NCBI RefSeq assembly: GCF_002937075.1
Contig: NZ_NHSJ01000118.1
Location: 1 to 52,182, forward strand
Length of the DNA stretch: 52,182 nucleotides
Direction of reading: 5' to 3'
From: Rhodoblastus sphagnicola
Lineage (GTDB): Bacteria; Pseudomonadota; Alphaproteobacteria; Rhizobiales; Beijerinckiaceae
Part shown: positions 34,766 to 43,211 of the stretch, in pieces
Position numbering within the stretch: the first letter of the stretch is position 1
Layout: each line of letters opens with the position of its first letter
Position numbers and translations under genes: made by a program
The notes under the pieces: generated by a model
Databases searched by the model: none
Told to the model about the DNA's origin: nothing
Seen by the model: the letters and a program-made list of their open reading frames with translations, nothing else

Positions 34766-36577
34766 TCAAGTGCGCCCGCGCGGGCGGGCGGCTTCGCGCC
34801 GGAACTGGGCGGCGGCCTCTTCGGCGCCCTGCTGGCGCGCGAACAGCATGTCCGCCTCGCGTTCGCTCTGGGCCAGCTTGGTTTGCAGCGAGGCGATTCG
34901 CGCGCCAAGTTCGCGGCGCCGGATCTCGATCATGCGCTTCTTGGCTTCCGCCTCGTGGCGCCGCGCGGCCTCGGCCGCCGAGACCTCCGGCGACGGCTCC
35001 TGGCGGGTTACGCCGGCGGGCGCGGCGCCATTGAGGGCCGCCGCCCTGGCGAGCGAAGGACCGGGGATGGGAGCGGGGATCGAACCGGGCATGGGACCGG
35101 CGCCGAGCTTGACGCCCTCGGCCGACAGCGTGAAGGCGCGAATCTGGCTGGAATGGGCGAGGCCGCGCGCCTTGAGGATCACGAGCCCGCGCGCGCGCGC
35201 GCCGCCGGATTCGATCATGCGCGCTTGCAGCCAGGCGTCCATCAGCGCGTAGACGGCGGCGCGATCGAGCGCGTCGGGCGCATCGGTTTCGGCCGCCGTC
35301 AGCAATGCGGTGATCCCCCGCCCCTTGAGCGCGTCGATCAGCCCCGGCAGCATCGCCCGCGCGTCGCTGGCGGCGAGCGTGGAGAGGGAATCGATCACCA
35401 CCACGCCGGGCGAAAACCGCTCCACCTCGCGATACATGCGGGGGAGATGCGTCTCCACGCCCGGGAAGACCTGGCGGGTCGCGACGAAACGCAACTGTCC
35501 CGCGTCGATCCAGCGCTGCAAGGCGATGCCGACCGAGCCCATGTCGCGGACGATCTGCGGCGGGCTTGCCTCGCAGGCGAAGAAAACGACCTTTTCGCCG
35601 CGCTGGCAGGCGGCCTCGGCGAAACGGGCGGCGAGCGTGGTCTTGCCCGCCCCCGCCACACCCGAGACCAGAATGCTGGAGCCGCGCCAGAATCCCTCGC
35701 CGCCGAGCATGTCGTCGAGGGCCGCGATCCCCGTGCGGACGCGTTCGGTCGAGACGTCGCGCGCCAGGGGCGATGGGCCGACAGGCGGCACGAAAATCCC
35801 GTGCGCGTCGATCAGGAACGGATATTCATCGGCGCCATGCGCCGCGCCGCGATACTTGACCACCCGAACAGTTCGGGTCGCCACGCGCTCGACCACGCGA
35901 TGGTCGAGTTGGATGACGCAATCGGAGAGGTGGTCCTCGAAACCGCGCCCCGTCGGCCCGCCCTCGCCGGTGATCAGCGCGGTGACGCCCCGGTCCTTGA
36001 GCCAGCCGAACAGACGGCGCAGGTCCGCGCGCGGGTTGGCCATGTCGGCAAAACCGGCGATCAGGCTCTCGATGGGGTCGAGCACGACGCGCTTGGCGCC
36101 GACCGCGCGGATGGCCTGGCCGATGCGGAGAAACAGGCCGTCGAGGTCTTGCCCGCCGACGTCTTGCCCGCCGAAATCTTGGCCGCCGACCTCGATGATC
36201 TCGCCGCGCGCGACGCGGATGTGGACGACCGCGAGCCTGTTCGCGGCCTTGAGCTGTTCGAGATCGTAGCCGAGCGAGGCGAAATTGGCCGAAAGCTCCG
36301 CTTCGGTCTCCTCGAAACAGATGAAGACGCCGGGGTCCCGGTATTTCAGCGCGCCTTCAGCCAGGAAGGTGAGGCCGAACAGCGTCTTGCCGCTGCCGGC
36401 GCCGCCACGGAGCAGCGAACACCTCCCGGTGGGCAGCCCCCCGCCGGTGATGTCGTCGAACCCTGCAATGCCGGATGGTGTCTTGCCGGATGATGTTTTG
36501 GCGAGCGTTTGCGCCTGCGCGTTCAAGAGAAAAGCCCTCAATGCCGTATCGGCTTCCGTTGCGTCTTTTTGTGACAT
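34766..36577 (-). CDS. Two-domain KaiC-like ATPase
   Basis: This 603-residue protein has the tandem RecA-like plan of KaiC. Domain 1 has Walker A GGAGSGKT (58-65), the catalytic Glu pair in CFEETEAEL (89-90) and Walker B VVLDPIES. Domain 2 has Walker A GVAGAGKTT (306-314) and Walker B VVVIDSLSTL. Two features are odd. Domain 1 carries a triplicated GGQD insertion (residues 131-144). Domain 2 has FFACEAS, so only one Glu of the usual pair remains. A C-terminal coiled coil (about 550-590) replaces the KaiA-binding tail. No kaiA or kaiB is near. Likely a signalling or circadian-like ATPase; role unknown. Confidence 0.85.
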   Translation of the reverse strand: MSQKDATEADTALRAFLLNAQAQTLAKTSSGKTPSGIAGFDDITGGGLPTGRCSLLRGGAGSGKTLFGLTFLAEGALKYRDPGVFICFEETEAELSANFASLGYDLEQLKAANRLAVVHIRVARGEIIEVGGQDFGGQDVGGQDLDGLFLRIGQAIRAVGAKRVVLDPIESLIAGFADMANPRADLRRLFGWLKDRGVTALITGEGGPTGRGFEDHLSDCVIQLDHRVVERVATRTVRVVKYRGAAHGADEYPFLIDAHGIFVPPVGPSPLARDVSTERVRTGIAALDDMLGGEGFWRGSSILVSGVAGAGKTTLAARFAEAACQRGEKVVFFACEASPPQIVRDMGSVGIALQRWIDAGQLRFVATRQVFPGVETHLPRMYREVERFSPGVVVIDSLSTLAASDARAMLPGLIDALKGRGITALLTAAETDAPDALDRAAVYALMDAWLQARMIESGGARARGLVILKARGLAHSSQIRAFTLSAEGVKLGAGPMPGSIPAPIPGPSLARAAALNGAAPAGVTRQEPSPEVSAAEAARRHEAEAKKRMIEIRRRELGARIASLQTKLAQSEREADMLFARQQGAEEAAAQFRREAARPRGRT

Positions 36578-36578
36578 G

Positions 36579-36610
36579 ATGCGACATTATCGCATGCGTG
36601 TCTCTTTCAA
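36579..36610 (-). promoter_or_regulatory. Candidate promoter/operator of the KaiC-like gene
   Basis: On the minus strand TTGAAA (36605-36610) is followed 14 bases on by GATAAT (36585-36590), only eight bases before the ATG. The gene has no Shine-Dalgarno sequence. The inverted repeat ATGCGA-N5-TCGCAT (36579-36595) covers the -10 element. A near-leaderless transcript with operator control is possible, but the spacer is short for sigma-70. Confidence 0.35.
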
Positions 36611-37030
36611 ATTAACGGACGCGCCGTCCCGCGCCGGCCGCCCGCGCGCCGGGACGCCCGCCCCTCTTCTTCTTGACGGTGGCGGCGCGGCTGTCAACGG
36701 CGCGGACGCCGAGTGAGCATGGCTAACCCCGCCTTCGAGGCCGAACACGCGGCAGCGCAGGGCGCTCGACCGGGCGCCCGTGGGGAAATCCAAGCGGATC
36801 ATCGGCCCGGACCGTCAGTTCGTCGCCGTCGTTCTTAACGAGATCAAGACGACGATCAAGGGTCATTCGCCAACCGCCTGTCCTGTCCAGGACACCCGCG
36901 CCTTGTGTTGACGCGCATCCCGCGCCTCGCGACCCGACCGGCGAGGCGGAGCGCCCCCTCCTCATCGAGACCTTGCGACCTGTTGCATCGGGGATTCGGC
37001 GCAGGCGCGCTCGCCGCCATTTTCTGTCAG

Positions 37031-37073
37031 TACGTAATGGGCCTGCCAATTACGGATCAGGCCAATTTACGTA
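37031..37073. repeat. Long inverted repeat upstream of the radical SAM gene
   Basis: The arms TACGTAATGGGCCTG (37031-37045) and CAGGCCAATTTACGTA (37058-37073) are complementary apart from one mismatch and one extra base, around a 12-base loop. TACGTA is repeated at both ends. It could be an operator, a cruciform or the end of an insertion. It lies about 214 bases before the gene start. Confidence 0.55.
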
Positions 37074-37286
37074 AGTTCAGATCCAGCCTCGATTACTATG
37101 AACGGTCATGTTGGATCGACTCTCCGTGGCGCGCGAACGCGCGCATTGGGCGGAACACGCATCAAACCATCCCAGCGCGGACGGGCGTCGAGGCGCAAGC
37201 GCGCGCCAGGACCCAGCACGAACACCGGCGCAAGTTGGGACTCCCCCGGTTGACGCCAACATACCCACAGCACGGAGGCAGGCACG

Positions 37287-38633
37287 ATGACACAAGGCGC
37301 GGTGGCCAACGAGGGCATCCTGCGGACCGCATGGGCGCTCATCCAGGCGGAACGGCTCGATGAGGCCAACATCTTGCTGGAGAACGCCTGTGGCGACGAC
37401 CCGCAGGCCTTGAACGCGCGCGGCGTCATCTGCGCGCGCCGGGGCGAATTCGCAAAGGGGGTGGCGCTGCTCAGCCAGGCGGTGGCGGCCCTGCCGCAGG
37501 AACCGACAATACGCGCCAACATGGAGATCATGACGCGCGCGGCGTCGGCTCTTCTGTCCGACGCCTGTCCGGGCGGCGAGACCGGCGACAAGCTGTCGCG
37601 CGTCTTGCGCCGGGCGGCGCCGCAAGACGCATATATTCTAACCACGTCGAGATGCAATCTGCGGTGCGTCTATTGCGGCATCAGCGGAGGCCTGGCCGAT
37701 CAAGCGTCCCTTGCCGACATGGAGCCGCGCATCCTCGGCAAGATTGTTTCGATGCTGCAAAAACACCCGGCCAGGCATGTGACCCTCAGTGGCGGCGAAG
37801 TCACATTCATGAAAGATTGGATGAAAACCGTCGATTATATTACCGGAAATGGATTAACCGCCAATTTGATTTGCAATGGAGGGCGCTTGCTCAATGATGA
37901 AGAGCTGGAGTTCATGCTGAGATTCAAGACGATCTGTTTCAGCATCGACACTCCCGATGTCGAACTCGCCAAGCGGCTGCGACCGAAAGTGGCCGTGCCG
38001 AACATCGTCTACAACATCCTCCGGCTCCGGGCCGTGGCCTCGATGCGCAACCAGCCGCCGCCACCCTTATCAATCAGCTGTGTTCTCTCCGACGCGAACC
38101 TGCACACACTCCCCGATCTGGTGGCCCTGGTGCACACAATGGGGCTGAACAATCTGGCGGTGAACGAGGTGACGGAACTGGAGGGCGGCTGCGCCGACAG
38201 CCGCTCGGTCAGACATTGGAAACGTTACAGCCCCGAGCAATGCCGCGCCATCGTCAGCGAGGCGGTGGAATTCGGGCGCCGCTGCGGCGTCCATGTCGGT
38301 TTCTTCGAGGGCTTTCTCGACGCCATCGCCGGCAATGAGCAGAGCGCATCCATGCCCAAGGGCATGACCCGGCTCTGCACCGATCCCTGGCGCCTGCTGG
38401 TGTTCATGCCCAATGGCGACATTCACACATGCTGCTGCATCGGCTATCCACCGATCGCCCATATCGACGAGGTGGAAAGCCTTGAGGACATTTTCTTCAG
38501 CCCGGCCAACCTCCGCTGCAAGGAGGAGTTGCTGACCGGCAAACTGAACGAAAGTTGCCTTAAATGCACGATGCGGCCAATCGCCAGCCCGGCCGATGTC
38601 GTCGCCGCCCGCGCCGCGGAGATGCTGTGTTGA
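37287..38633 (+). CDS. Radical SAM/SPASM protein with N-terminal TPR-like domain
   Basis: Residues 5-90 of this 448-residue protein form TPR-like helices (LIQAERLDEANILLENAC, ALNARGVICARRGEFAKG). The radical SAM core begins at TTSRCNLRCVYC, with the CxxxCxxC cluster ligands Cys123, Cys127 and Cys130, and the SAM-binding LSGGE at 168-171. A SPASM-like C-terminus has CTDPWRLLVFMPNGD, a CCC run and CLKCTM for auxiliary clusters. Such proteins modify peptides (RiPP maturases) or proteins, but no precursor-like peptide is evident next to it. Codons in its middle (37800-37950) are AT-richer than neighbouring genes, suggesting transfer. The substrate is unknown. Confidence 0.85.
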   Translation: MTQGAVANEGILRTAWALIQAERLDEANILLENACGDDPQALNARGVICARRGEFAKGVALLSQAVAALPQEPTIRANMEIMTRAASALLSDACPGGETGDKLSRVLRRAAPQDAYILTTSRCNLRCVYCGISGGLADQASLADMEPRILGKIVSMLQKHPARHVTLSGGEVTFMKDWMKTVDYITGNGLTANLICNGGRLLNDEELEFMLRFKTICFSIDTPDVELAKRLRPKVAVPNIVYNILRLRAVASMRNQPPPPLSISCVLSDANLHTLPDLVALVHTMGLNNLAVNEVTELEGGCADSRSVRHWKRYSPEQCRAIVSEAVEFGRRCGVHVGFFEGFLDAIAGNEQSASMPKGMTRLCTDPWRLLVFMPNGDIHTCCCIGYPPIAHIDEVESLEDIFFSPANLRCKEELLTGKLNESCLKCTMRPIASPADVVAARAAEMLC

Positions 38634-38848
38634 ACCGCTCTCATCCAGGGCGTCCGCCCGGATGCGAGGCGATACATTCATCCAGACGGCTCGTCGATAT
38701 GACGGGCTTGCCCCCCCGCTGAGTCGATCGTTCGCCGTCCAGACTTGAAGGTCGCTGTTAGCCTCTTGAACGAAATCCAAATGCTCCATTTGGACGCAGC
38801 CCCATCTTCGCCGCCGCGCCGTCCATTTTCATCGTCTGGGAACCCGGA

Positions 38849-39220
38849 ATGAGCCAAGACGGTTGCAATGGCGATGGGGGAGCTGAAAACGTGCGCGACC
38901 TTCGCAAGCGGTTTGGTGGAATGGTCGCCATGCATCGGCGGCGGTGCGGAATGACGCAGAGCTGTCTTGCGGGCCTGGCCGACATCAGCGTCGACATGGT
39001 CGGCAAAATCGAGTCGGGATCCAGCGGCGCGCGTTTTCCGGTGATTGAACGGCTGGCTGAGGCCTTGGCCATTGATCCGGCTGAATTGTTTACCGTTTGC
39101 CTTGTCGAGGGGGCGATCCGGCGCGGGGCGCTGCATGAGATCAGCGCCCATCTTGCCGAGCTTTCCGAGGAGGATCTCAAACGCGCGCTTCGCGTGTTGG
39201 TGGCGTTGGCGGAGCCGTGA
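38849..39220 (+). CDS. XRE-family helix-turn-helix regulator
   Basis: The 123-residue product has a Cro/CI-type HTH at about residues 17-75: RDLRKRFGGMVAMHRRRCGM, TQSCLAGLADISVDMVGKIE (recognition helix), and RFPVIERLAEALAIDPAELF. The last 40 residues are helical and may mediate dimerisation. It lies 215 bases downstream of the radical SAM gene on the same strand, so they may be linked. Nothing else indicates its target. Confidence 0.85.
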   Translation: MSQDGCNGDGGAENVRDLRKRFGGMVAMHRRRCGMTQSCLAGLADISVDMVGKIESGSSGARFPVIERLAEALAIDPAELFTVCLVEGAIRRGALHEISAHLAELSEEDLKRALRVLVALAEP

Positions 39221-39415
39221 AATCGCCATGAATTACCAGAGTTCGTCCCGCGCGCGATCGCTTTTCGCCTGTCCGGGACGCGCGCCAAAAAGTCGCCGCC
39301 GGCTTTCCGAACAATCAGGCGGCGATATCGAACCGGACGGAAATTTTCCGCGCTTGCGGGGCAAGGGCGGGAGCAGGAACGTCGGCTTCGCTTTCGTCGG
39401 GACAGGCCGTCGCGG

Positions 39416-40312
39416 CTACCGTCTCAACTGCCGCACCAGCGTCTCGCGCATCCAGGCGTGGCCCTCGTTGGTTTCGTGCCGCGCGCTCCAGTGCAGCCGC
39501 ACGTCGAAGTCCGGCAGATCGATCGGCAGCGGCAGGGCGCGCAGCCCATAGGTGCGCTCAAACCTCTGCGCCACGATGGACGGCAGGCTGACGAGATAGT
39601 CCGTCGCGGCGACCAAAGTGGGAACGCTGGTGAAATGCGGCACGCGCAGGCCGATTCTGCGCTGGATGTTGCGCTCCAGCAGGGCGTTCTCGACCATGTG
39701 GTGTCCGGTGAACGGCGACATCACCAGAATGTGCTTGGCCTCCTCGAAAACTTTTCGCGTGAGCGTGTCGCCGATCAGCGGATGCCCCGCGCGAAACAGG
39801 CAGACGTAGCGCTCGCGAAACACCACCTCATGCCGCGTGGTCGGCGTGATCTCCGGAAGGTTGCCAATGGCGAAATCCAGTTCGCCGATATCGAGCGCGC
39901 GCGAAAGATTCGCCATGGAGATTTGCGCGATTTCCAAGGAAACCCTTGGCGCCGCGGTTTCGAGGAGCGGCGCGATTTTCGGCAGGAAATCGAGCTGGCC
40001 GATGTCCGACATGGCCACGCGAAACGTGCGCTCCGATTGCGCCGGGTCGAACGCCGCCGGGCTGATGGCGGCGTCGAGAATGTCGATGCCGCGCCGCACC
40101 TCGCGATAGATGCGCGCGGCCTGCGGCGTCGGCGCCATGCCGTCGCGGGTGCGGGTGAAGATGGGATCGCCAAAAGTCTCGCGCAGCCGCGCCAGCGAAT
40201 AGCTGACCGATGGCTGGGTCACATTGAGGCTTTCCGCCGCGCGCGACACGCTGCGGGTTTCGAACACGGCGCAGAACACGCGCAGACATTGGAGATCGAT
40301 CGGAGACGACAT
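39416..40312 (-). CDS. LysR-type regulator, divergent from the pad operon
   Basis: This 298-residue regulator has the N-terminal LysR winged helix (LQCLRVFCAVFETRSVSRAA, NVTQPSVSYSLARLRE) and a two-lobed effector-binding domain (residues 95-298, FRVAMSDIGQLDFLPKI). The pad gene cluster starts 151 bases away on the other strand. LTTRs usually control their divergent neighbour and themselves; here the ligand would plausibly be phenylacetate, phenylacetyl-CoA or a similar aromatic, by inference. The known betaproteobacterial clusters are not described with this exact arrangement as far as I recall. Confidence 0.9.
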   Translation of the reverse strand: MSSPIDLQCLRVFCAVFETRSVSRAAESLNVTQPSVSYSLARLRETFGDPIFTRTRDGMAPTPQAARIYREVRRGIDILDAAISPAAFDPAQSERTFRVAMSDIGQLDFLPKIAPLLETAAPRVSLEIAQISMANLSRALDIGELDFAIGNLPEITPTTRHEVVFRERYVCLFRAGHPLIGDTLTRKVFEEAKHILVMSPFTGHHMVENALLERNIQRRIGLRVPHFTSVPTLVAATDYLVSLPSIVAQRFERTYGLRALPLPIDLPDFDVRLHWSARHETNEGHAWMRETLVRQLRR

Positions 40313-40346
40313 AGATACGGCTTATACTATAAATAGATACTATCTA
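40311..40346. promoter_or_regulatory. LysR-type operator between regulator and padB
   Basis: TAGATA-C-TATCTA (40334-40346) is a perfect palindrome matching the LTTR T-N11-A box. The octamer ATAGATAC occurs twice, at 40311-40318 (overlapping the lysR start codon) and 40333-40340, 22 bases apart, which is two helical turns. The whole stretch is AT-rich. This fits one activation/autorepression site pair. Confidence 0.65.
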
Positions 40347-40463
40347 ATTGATCTATATCATGGCCGCGGCGCCCCGACAAGGCGATAAGGGGAGGCTACC
40401 CGGGACCGCAGGACGCGAGCAAACGCGACCGCACAAAAAGTCCTGGGAGCGCAGGGAGGTTTC

Positions 40464-43211
40464 ATGAGCGCGCTGAAAGACGTGCGGCGATTTCCGTCGT
40501 TCTGTTACAATTGCGTGTCAGGCCCCGACTTTCTCCAGGTGAAGGTCGAGGACGGCGTCGCCGTCGAGGTCGAGCCCAATTTCAAAGCGGCGGACATTCA
40601 TCCCGGACGCGGGCGGCCCTGCGTGAAGGCCTATGGCCTCGTGCAAAAAACCTACAATCCCCACCGCATTCTCACGCCGATGAAGCGGACCAATCCCAAA
40701 AAGGGGATCAAGGAGAATCCCGGTTTCACGCCGATTTCGTGGGACGAGGCGTTCGACATCATCGCCGCGCGCCTCAACGCCATCAAGGCCAAGGGGCTGA
40801 TCGACGAATCCGGCGCGCCGCGTCTGGCCGCGAGTTTCGGTCATGGCGGCACGCCGGCGAACTACATGGGGTCGTTTCCGGCCTTTCTCGCGGCCTGGGG
40901 GCCGATCGATTATTCGTTCGGCTCGGGACAGGGGGTCAAATGCACCCATTCCGAGCACCTCTATGGCGAATTCTGGCATCGCGCCTTTACCGTGGCGGCG
41001 GATACGCCGCGCTGCAATTACCTCATCTCCTGCGGCGCCAACGTCGAAGTCACCGGCGGCCCGACGGCCGTGATCCGTCACGCCGACGCGCGGGTGCGCG
41101 GGTACAAGCGCGTGCATGTCGAGCCGCATCTGTCGATCACGGCGTCCTGCTCGGCCGAATGGGTTCCGATCCGCCCCAAAACCGATCCCGCCTTCCTGTT
41201 CGCCCTCATCCACGTCCTCGTCTGCGAGCACGGAACGCAAAAACTCGACCTCCCCTTCTTGCGCGACCGCACCGCCTCGCCCTATCTGATCGGTCCCGAC
41301 GGGTTTTATCTGCGCGACGCCGACAGCGAGAAACCGCTGGTGTTCGACACGGTCTCCGGATGCGCCGTCGCCCATGACGCCCCCGGCGCCGTCCCGGCGG
41401 TGGACGGCCGCTACAAGGTGTCGCGCGCCATCACCATAGGCCCGGACGGCGCGCGCGAGAATTTCGCCGACATCGAAGCGCCCACCGCGCATGAAACGCT
41501 GATCGAGCATATGGCCGGTTACTCGCCGGAATGGGCGGAGCAAATCTGCGATGTTCCCGCCAAAACCATCCGCCGCATCGCCAACGAATATCTCGAAGCC
41601 GCGACCATCGGCGCGACCATTGAAATCGACGGCCAAACCCTGCCGCTGCGTCCCGTCGCGGTCACATTGGGCAAGTCGGTCAATAACGGCTGGGGCGCCT
41701 ACGAGTGCTGCTGGGCGCGCACCGTGCTGGCGGCGCTGGTCGGCGCGCTGGAAAATCCCGGCGGCCTGCTCGGCACCACCCTGCGCATCAACAAGCCGCA
41801 GGACAACCGCCACAAGAGCGCGAAACCCGGCGAAGACGGGTTCATGGTCCAATATTTCAACCCGACCAGCGCGGAGGCGTGGGAGCACACGCCGACGACG
41901 CGCAACCTGCATCGCTCGCTGGTGCCGATTGTCGGCCGCAATGGCGGCTGGAGCCAGGCGCTCGGCCCGACGCAACTGGCGTGGCTGCTGTCGGAGAAGG
42001 TGCCCGACGACTGGAATTTTCCGCAACCCACCTATCCGGAACTCTGGTTCGTGTTCCGCTCGAACCCGGCCATTTCGTTCTGGCAGACGCGCGAACTCGC
42101 CGCGTCCATCGCCAAATTCCCGTTCATGGTCGCCTTCGCCTACACTTTGGACGAAACCAATGCCATGGCGGACATCCTGCTGCCGGATGCGACCGATTTC
42201 GAAACCAACCAGCTCATCAAAATCTCCAACACCAAATATATGGAGCATTTCTGGCGGCACACCGGCGTGGTGTTGCGCGCCAAGGCGGTCGAGCCACAAG
42301 GGGACGCGCGGGATTTTTCCTGGATTTCGGGAGAACTCGCCCGCCGCGTCGGGCTTTTGGAAAAATATGTCACGCAATTGAACCGCGGCGTCGGCGGCGT
42401 CGCGCCGCTCAAGAGCGAAACCTACGATTTCAGCCTAGATCCCGCTGTCGCGCCCAAACCCGAGGAGATCTGGGACGCCGCCTGCAAGGCCGCCACCGCC
42501 GCGCTATCGGGGGGCACGGCCTGTCACGGCCTCGACTGGTTCCGCGAGCACGGGTTTTGGGCCACGCCCATGTCCGAACTCGAATGGTATCTCACCCCGA
42601 CGCTGGCGCAACAGGGTTTGAGATACGAGCTGCCCTATCAGGAACGGCTGATGCGCGTCGGCCAGGAACTCGGCAACCGCCTGCATGAAAAGAACATGCG
42701 CTGGTGGGACGAGCAGCTCGCCGAATATGTCGCTTTGCCCGGCTGGCATGACATCCCCGGACGCTGGACGCGCGCGCTCGAAAACGCCGGATGCGCGCCC
42801 GAAAACTTCCCGTTCTGGCTGCTTTCGACCAAGAGCATGCAATATCATTCCGGCGGCAACGCCGGCATCGCGCTGATGGACGAGGTGTCGCAAAACCTGC
42901 ACGGCCACACCGGCGTGATGATGAACGCCGACACGGCGGCGAAACTCGGCATAGCGGAAGGGGATCGCGTCGAGGTGCGTTCGCAGATCGGCGCGACCTA
43001 CGGACGCGCCGCGCTGATGCAGGGCGTGCGCCCCGACACGATCGTGATCCTCGGCCAGTTCGACCATTGGGCGACGCCCTACATCAAGGACCAGGAGCGC
43101 GCCAGCCTCAACACCATCGCGCCCATGTCGATCGAGCTGACCGACGCCACCGGCTCCGGCGCCGACATCGTGCGCGTCGCCGTGCGGCGCATGGAAAGAG
43201 CGGCGCCATGA
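40464..43211 (+). CDS. padB: Phenylacetyl-CoA:acceptor oxidoreductase, molybdenum catalytic subunit
   Basis: This 915-residue molybdopterin oxidoreductase of the DMSO-reductase superfamily oxidises phenylacetyl-CoA to phenylglyoxylate with PadC and PadD. Family blocks are FTPISWDEAFDIIAARL near the start, FPFMVAFAYTLDETNAMADI mid-protein, and the C-terminal cofactor domain GHTGVMMNADTAAKLGIAEG. The N-terminal cluster motif is unusual: Cys14-x2-Cys17, then Cys53, with no cysteine at the expected third place (Pro21/Asp22). There is no Tat signal, so it acts in the cytoplasm. GGAGG precedes the ATG. Assignment as PadB rests mainly on the gene order B to J. Confidence 0.85.
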   Translation: MSALKDVRRFPSFCYNCVSGPDFLQVKVEDGVAVEVEPNFKAADIHPGRGRPCVKAYGLVQKTYNPHRILTPMKRTNPKKGIKENPGFTPISWDEAFDIIAARLNAIKAKGLIDESGAPRLAASFGHGGTPANYMGSFPAFLAAWGPIDYSFGSGQGVKCTHSEHLYGEFWHRAFTVAADTPRCNYLISCGANVEVTGGPTAVIRHADARVRGYKRVHVEPHLSITASCSAEWVPIRPKTDPAFLFALIHVLVCEHGTQKLDLPFLRDRTASPYLIGPDGFYLRDADSEKPLVFDTVSGCAVAHDAPGAVPAVDGRYKVSRAITIGPDGARENFADIEAPTAHETLIEHMAGYSPEWAEQICDVPAKTIRRIANEYLEAATIGATIEIDGQTLPLRPVAVTLGKSVNNGWGAYECCWARTVLAALVGALENPGGLLGTTLRINKPQDNRHKSAKPGEDGFMVQYFNPTSAEAWEHTPTTRNLHRSLVPIVGRNGGWSQALGPTQLAWLLSEKVPDDWNFPQPTYPELWFVFRSNPAISFWQTRELAASIAKFPFMVAFAYTLDETNAMADILLPDATDFETNQLIKISNTKYMEHFWRHTGVVLRAKAVEPQGDARDFSWISGELARRVGLLEKYVTQLNRGVGGVAPLKSETYDFSLDPAVAPKPEEIWDAACKAATAALSGGTACHGLDWFREHGFWATPMSELEWYLTPTLAQQGLRYELPYQERLMRVGQELGNRLHEKNMRWWDEQLAEYVALPGWHDIPGRWTRALENAGCAPENFPFWLLSTKSMQYHSGGNAGIALMDEVSQNLHGHTGVMMNADTAAKLGIAEGDRVEVRSQIGATYGRAALMQGVRPDTIVILGQFDHWATPYIKDQERASLNTIAPMSIELTDATGSGADIVRVAVRRMERAAP

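Larger units (their letters stand above)
36578..37286. other. 709-base region without a convincing gene
   Basis: This gap lies between the divergent KaiC-like and radical SAM genes. Short frames exist on both strands (for example minus 36723-37049), but they are Arg/Pro-rich and lack motifs. Positions 36579-36595 hold ATGCGA-N5-TCGCAT immediately upstream of the KaiC-like start. Positions 37031-37073 hold a long inverted repeat. The right part (37020-37130) is noticeably AT-richer than the surroundings. Confidence 0.5.

Noticed and set aside
34883-36493. Plus-strand frame of about 536 codons inside the KaiC-like gene
   Set aside because: The minus strand encodes two intact RecA domains; the plus frame has no motif and is Arg/Asp/Glu biased as shadows are.
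36723-37049. Minus-strand gene upstream of the KaiC-like gene (segment MTLDRRLDLVKNDGDELTV looks protein-like)
   Set aside because: Only about 20 residues look plausible. The rest is Arg/Pro-rich, the frame breaks, and no family is recognisable.
37099-37254. Basic 51-codon frame (MNGHVGSTLRGARTRALGG...) as a RiPP precursor for the radical SAM enzyme
   Set aside because: It lacks a ribosome site, leader/core organisation or cysteines, and its composition is that of a random GC-rich frame. It could be revisited if homologues show it.
38780-38851. 23-codon frame after the radical SAM gene as a precursor peptide
   Set aside because: Pro/Ser-rich, no ribosome site, and it ends at the start of the XRE gene; nothing supports translation.
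40518-42377. Minus-strand frame of about 619 codons inside padB
   Set aside because: Shadow of padB caused by codon-position GC bias.
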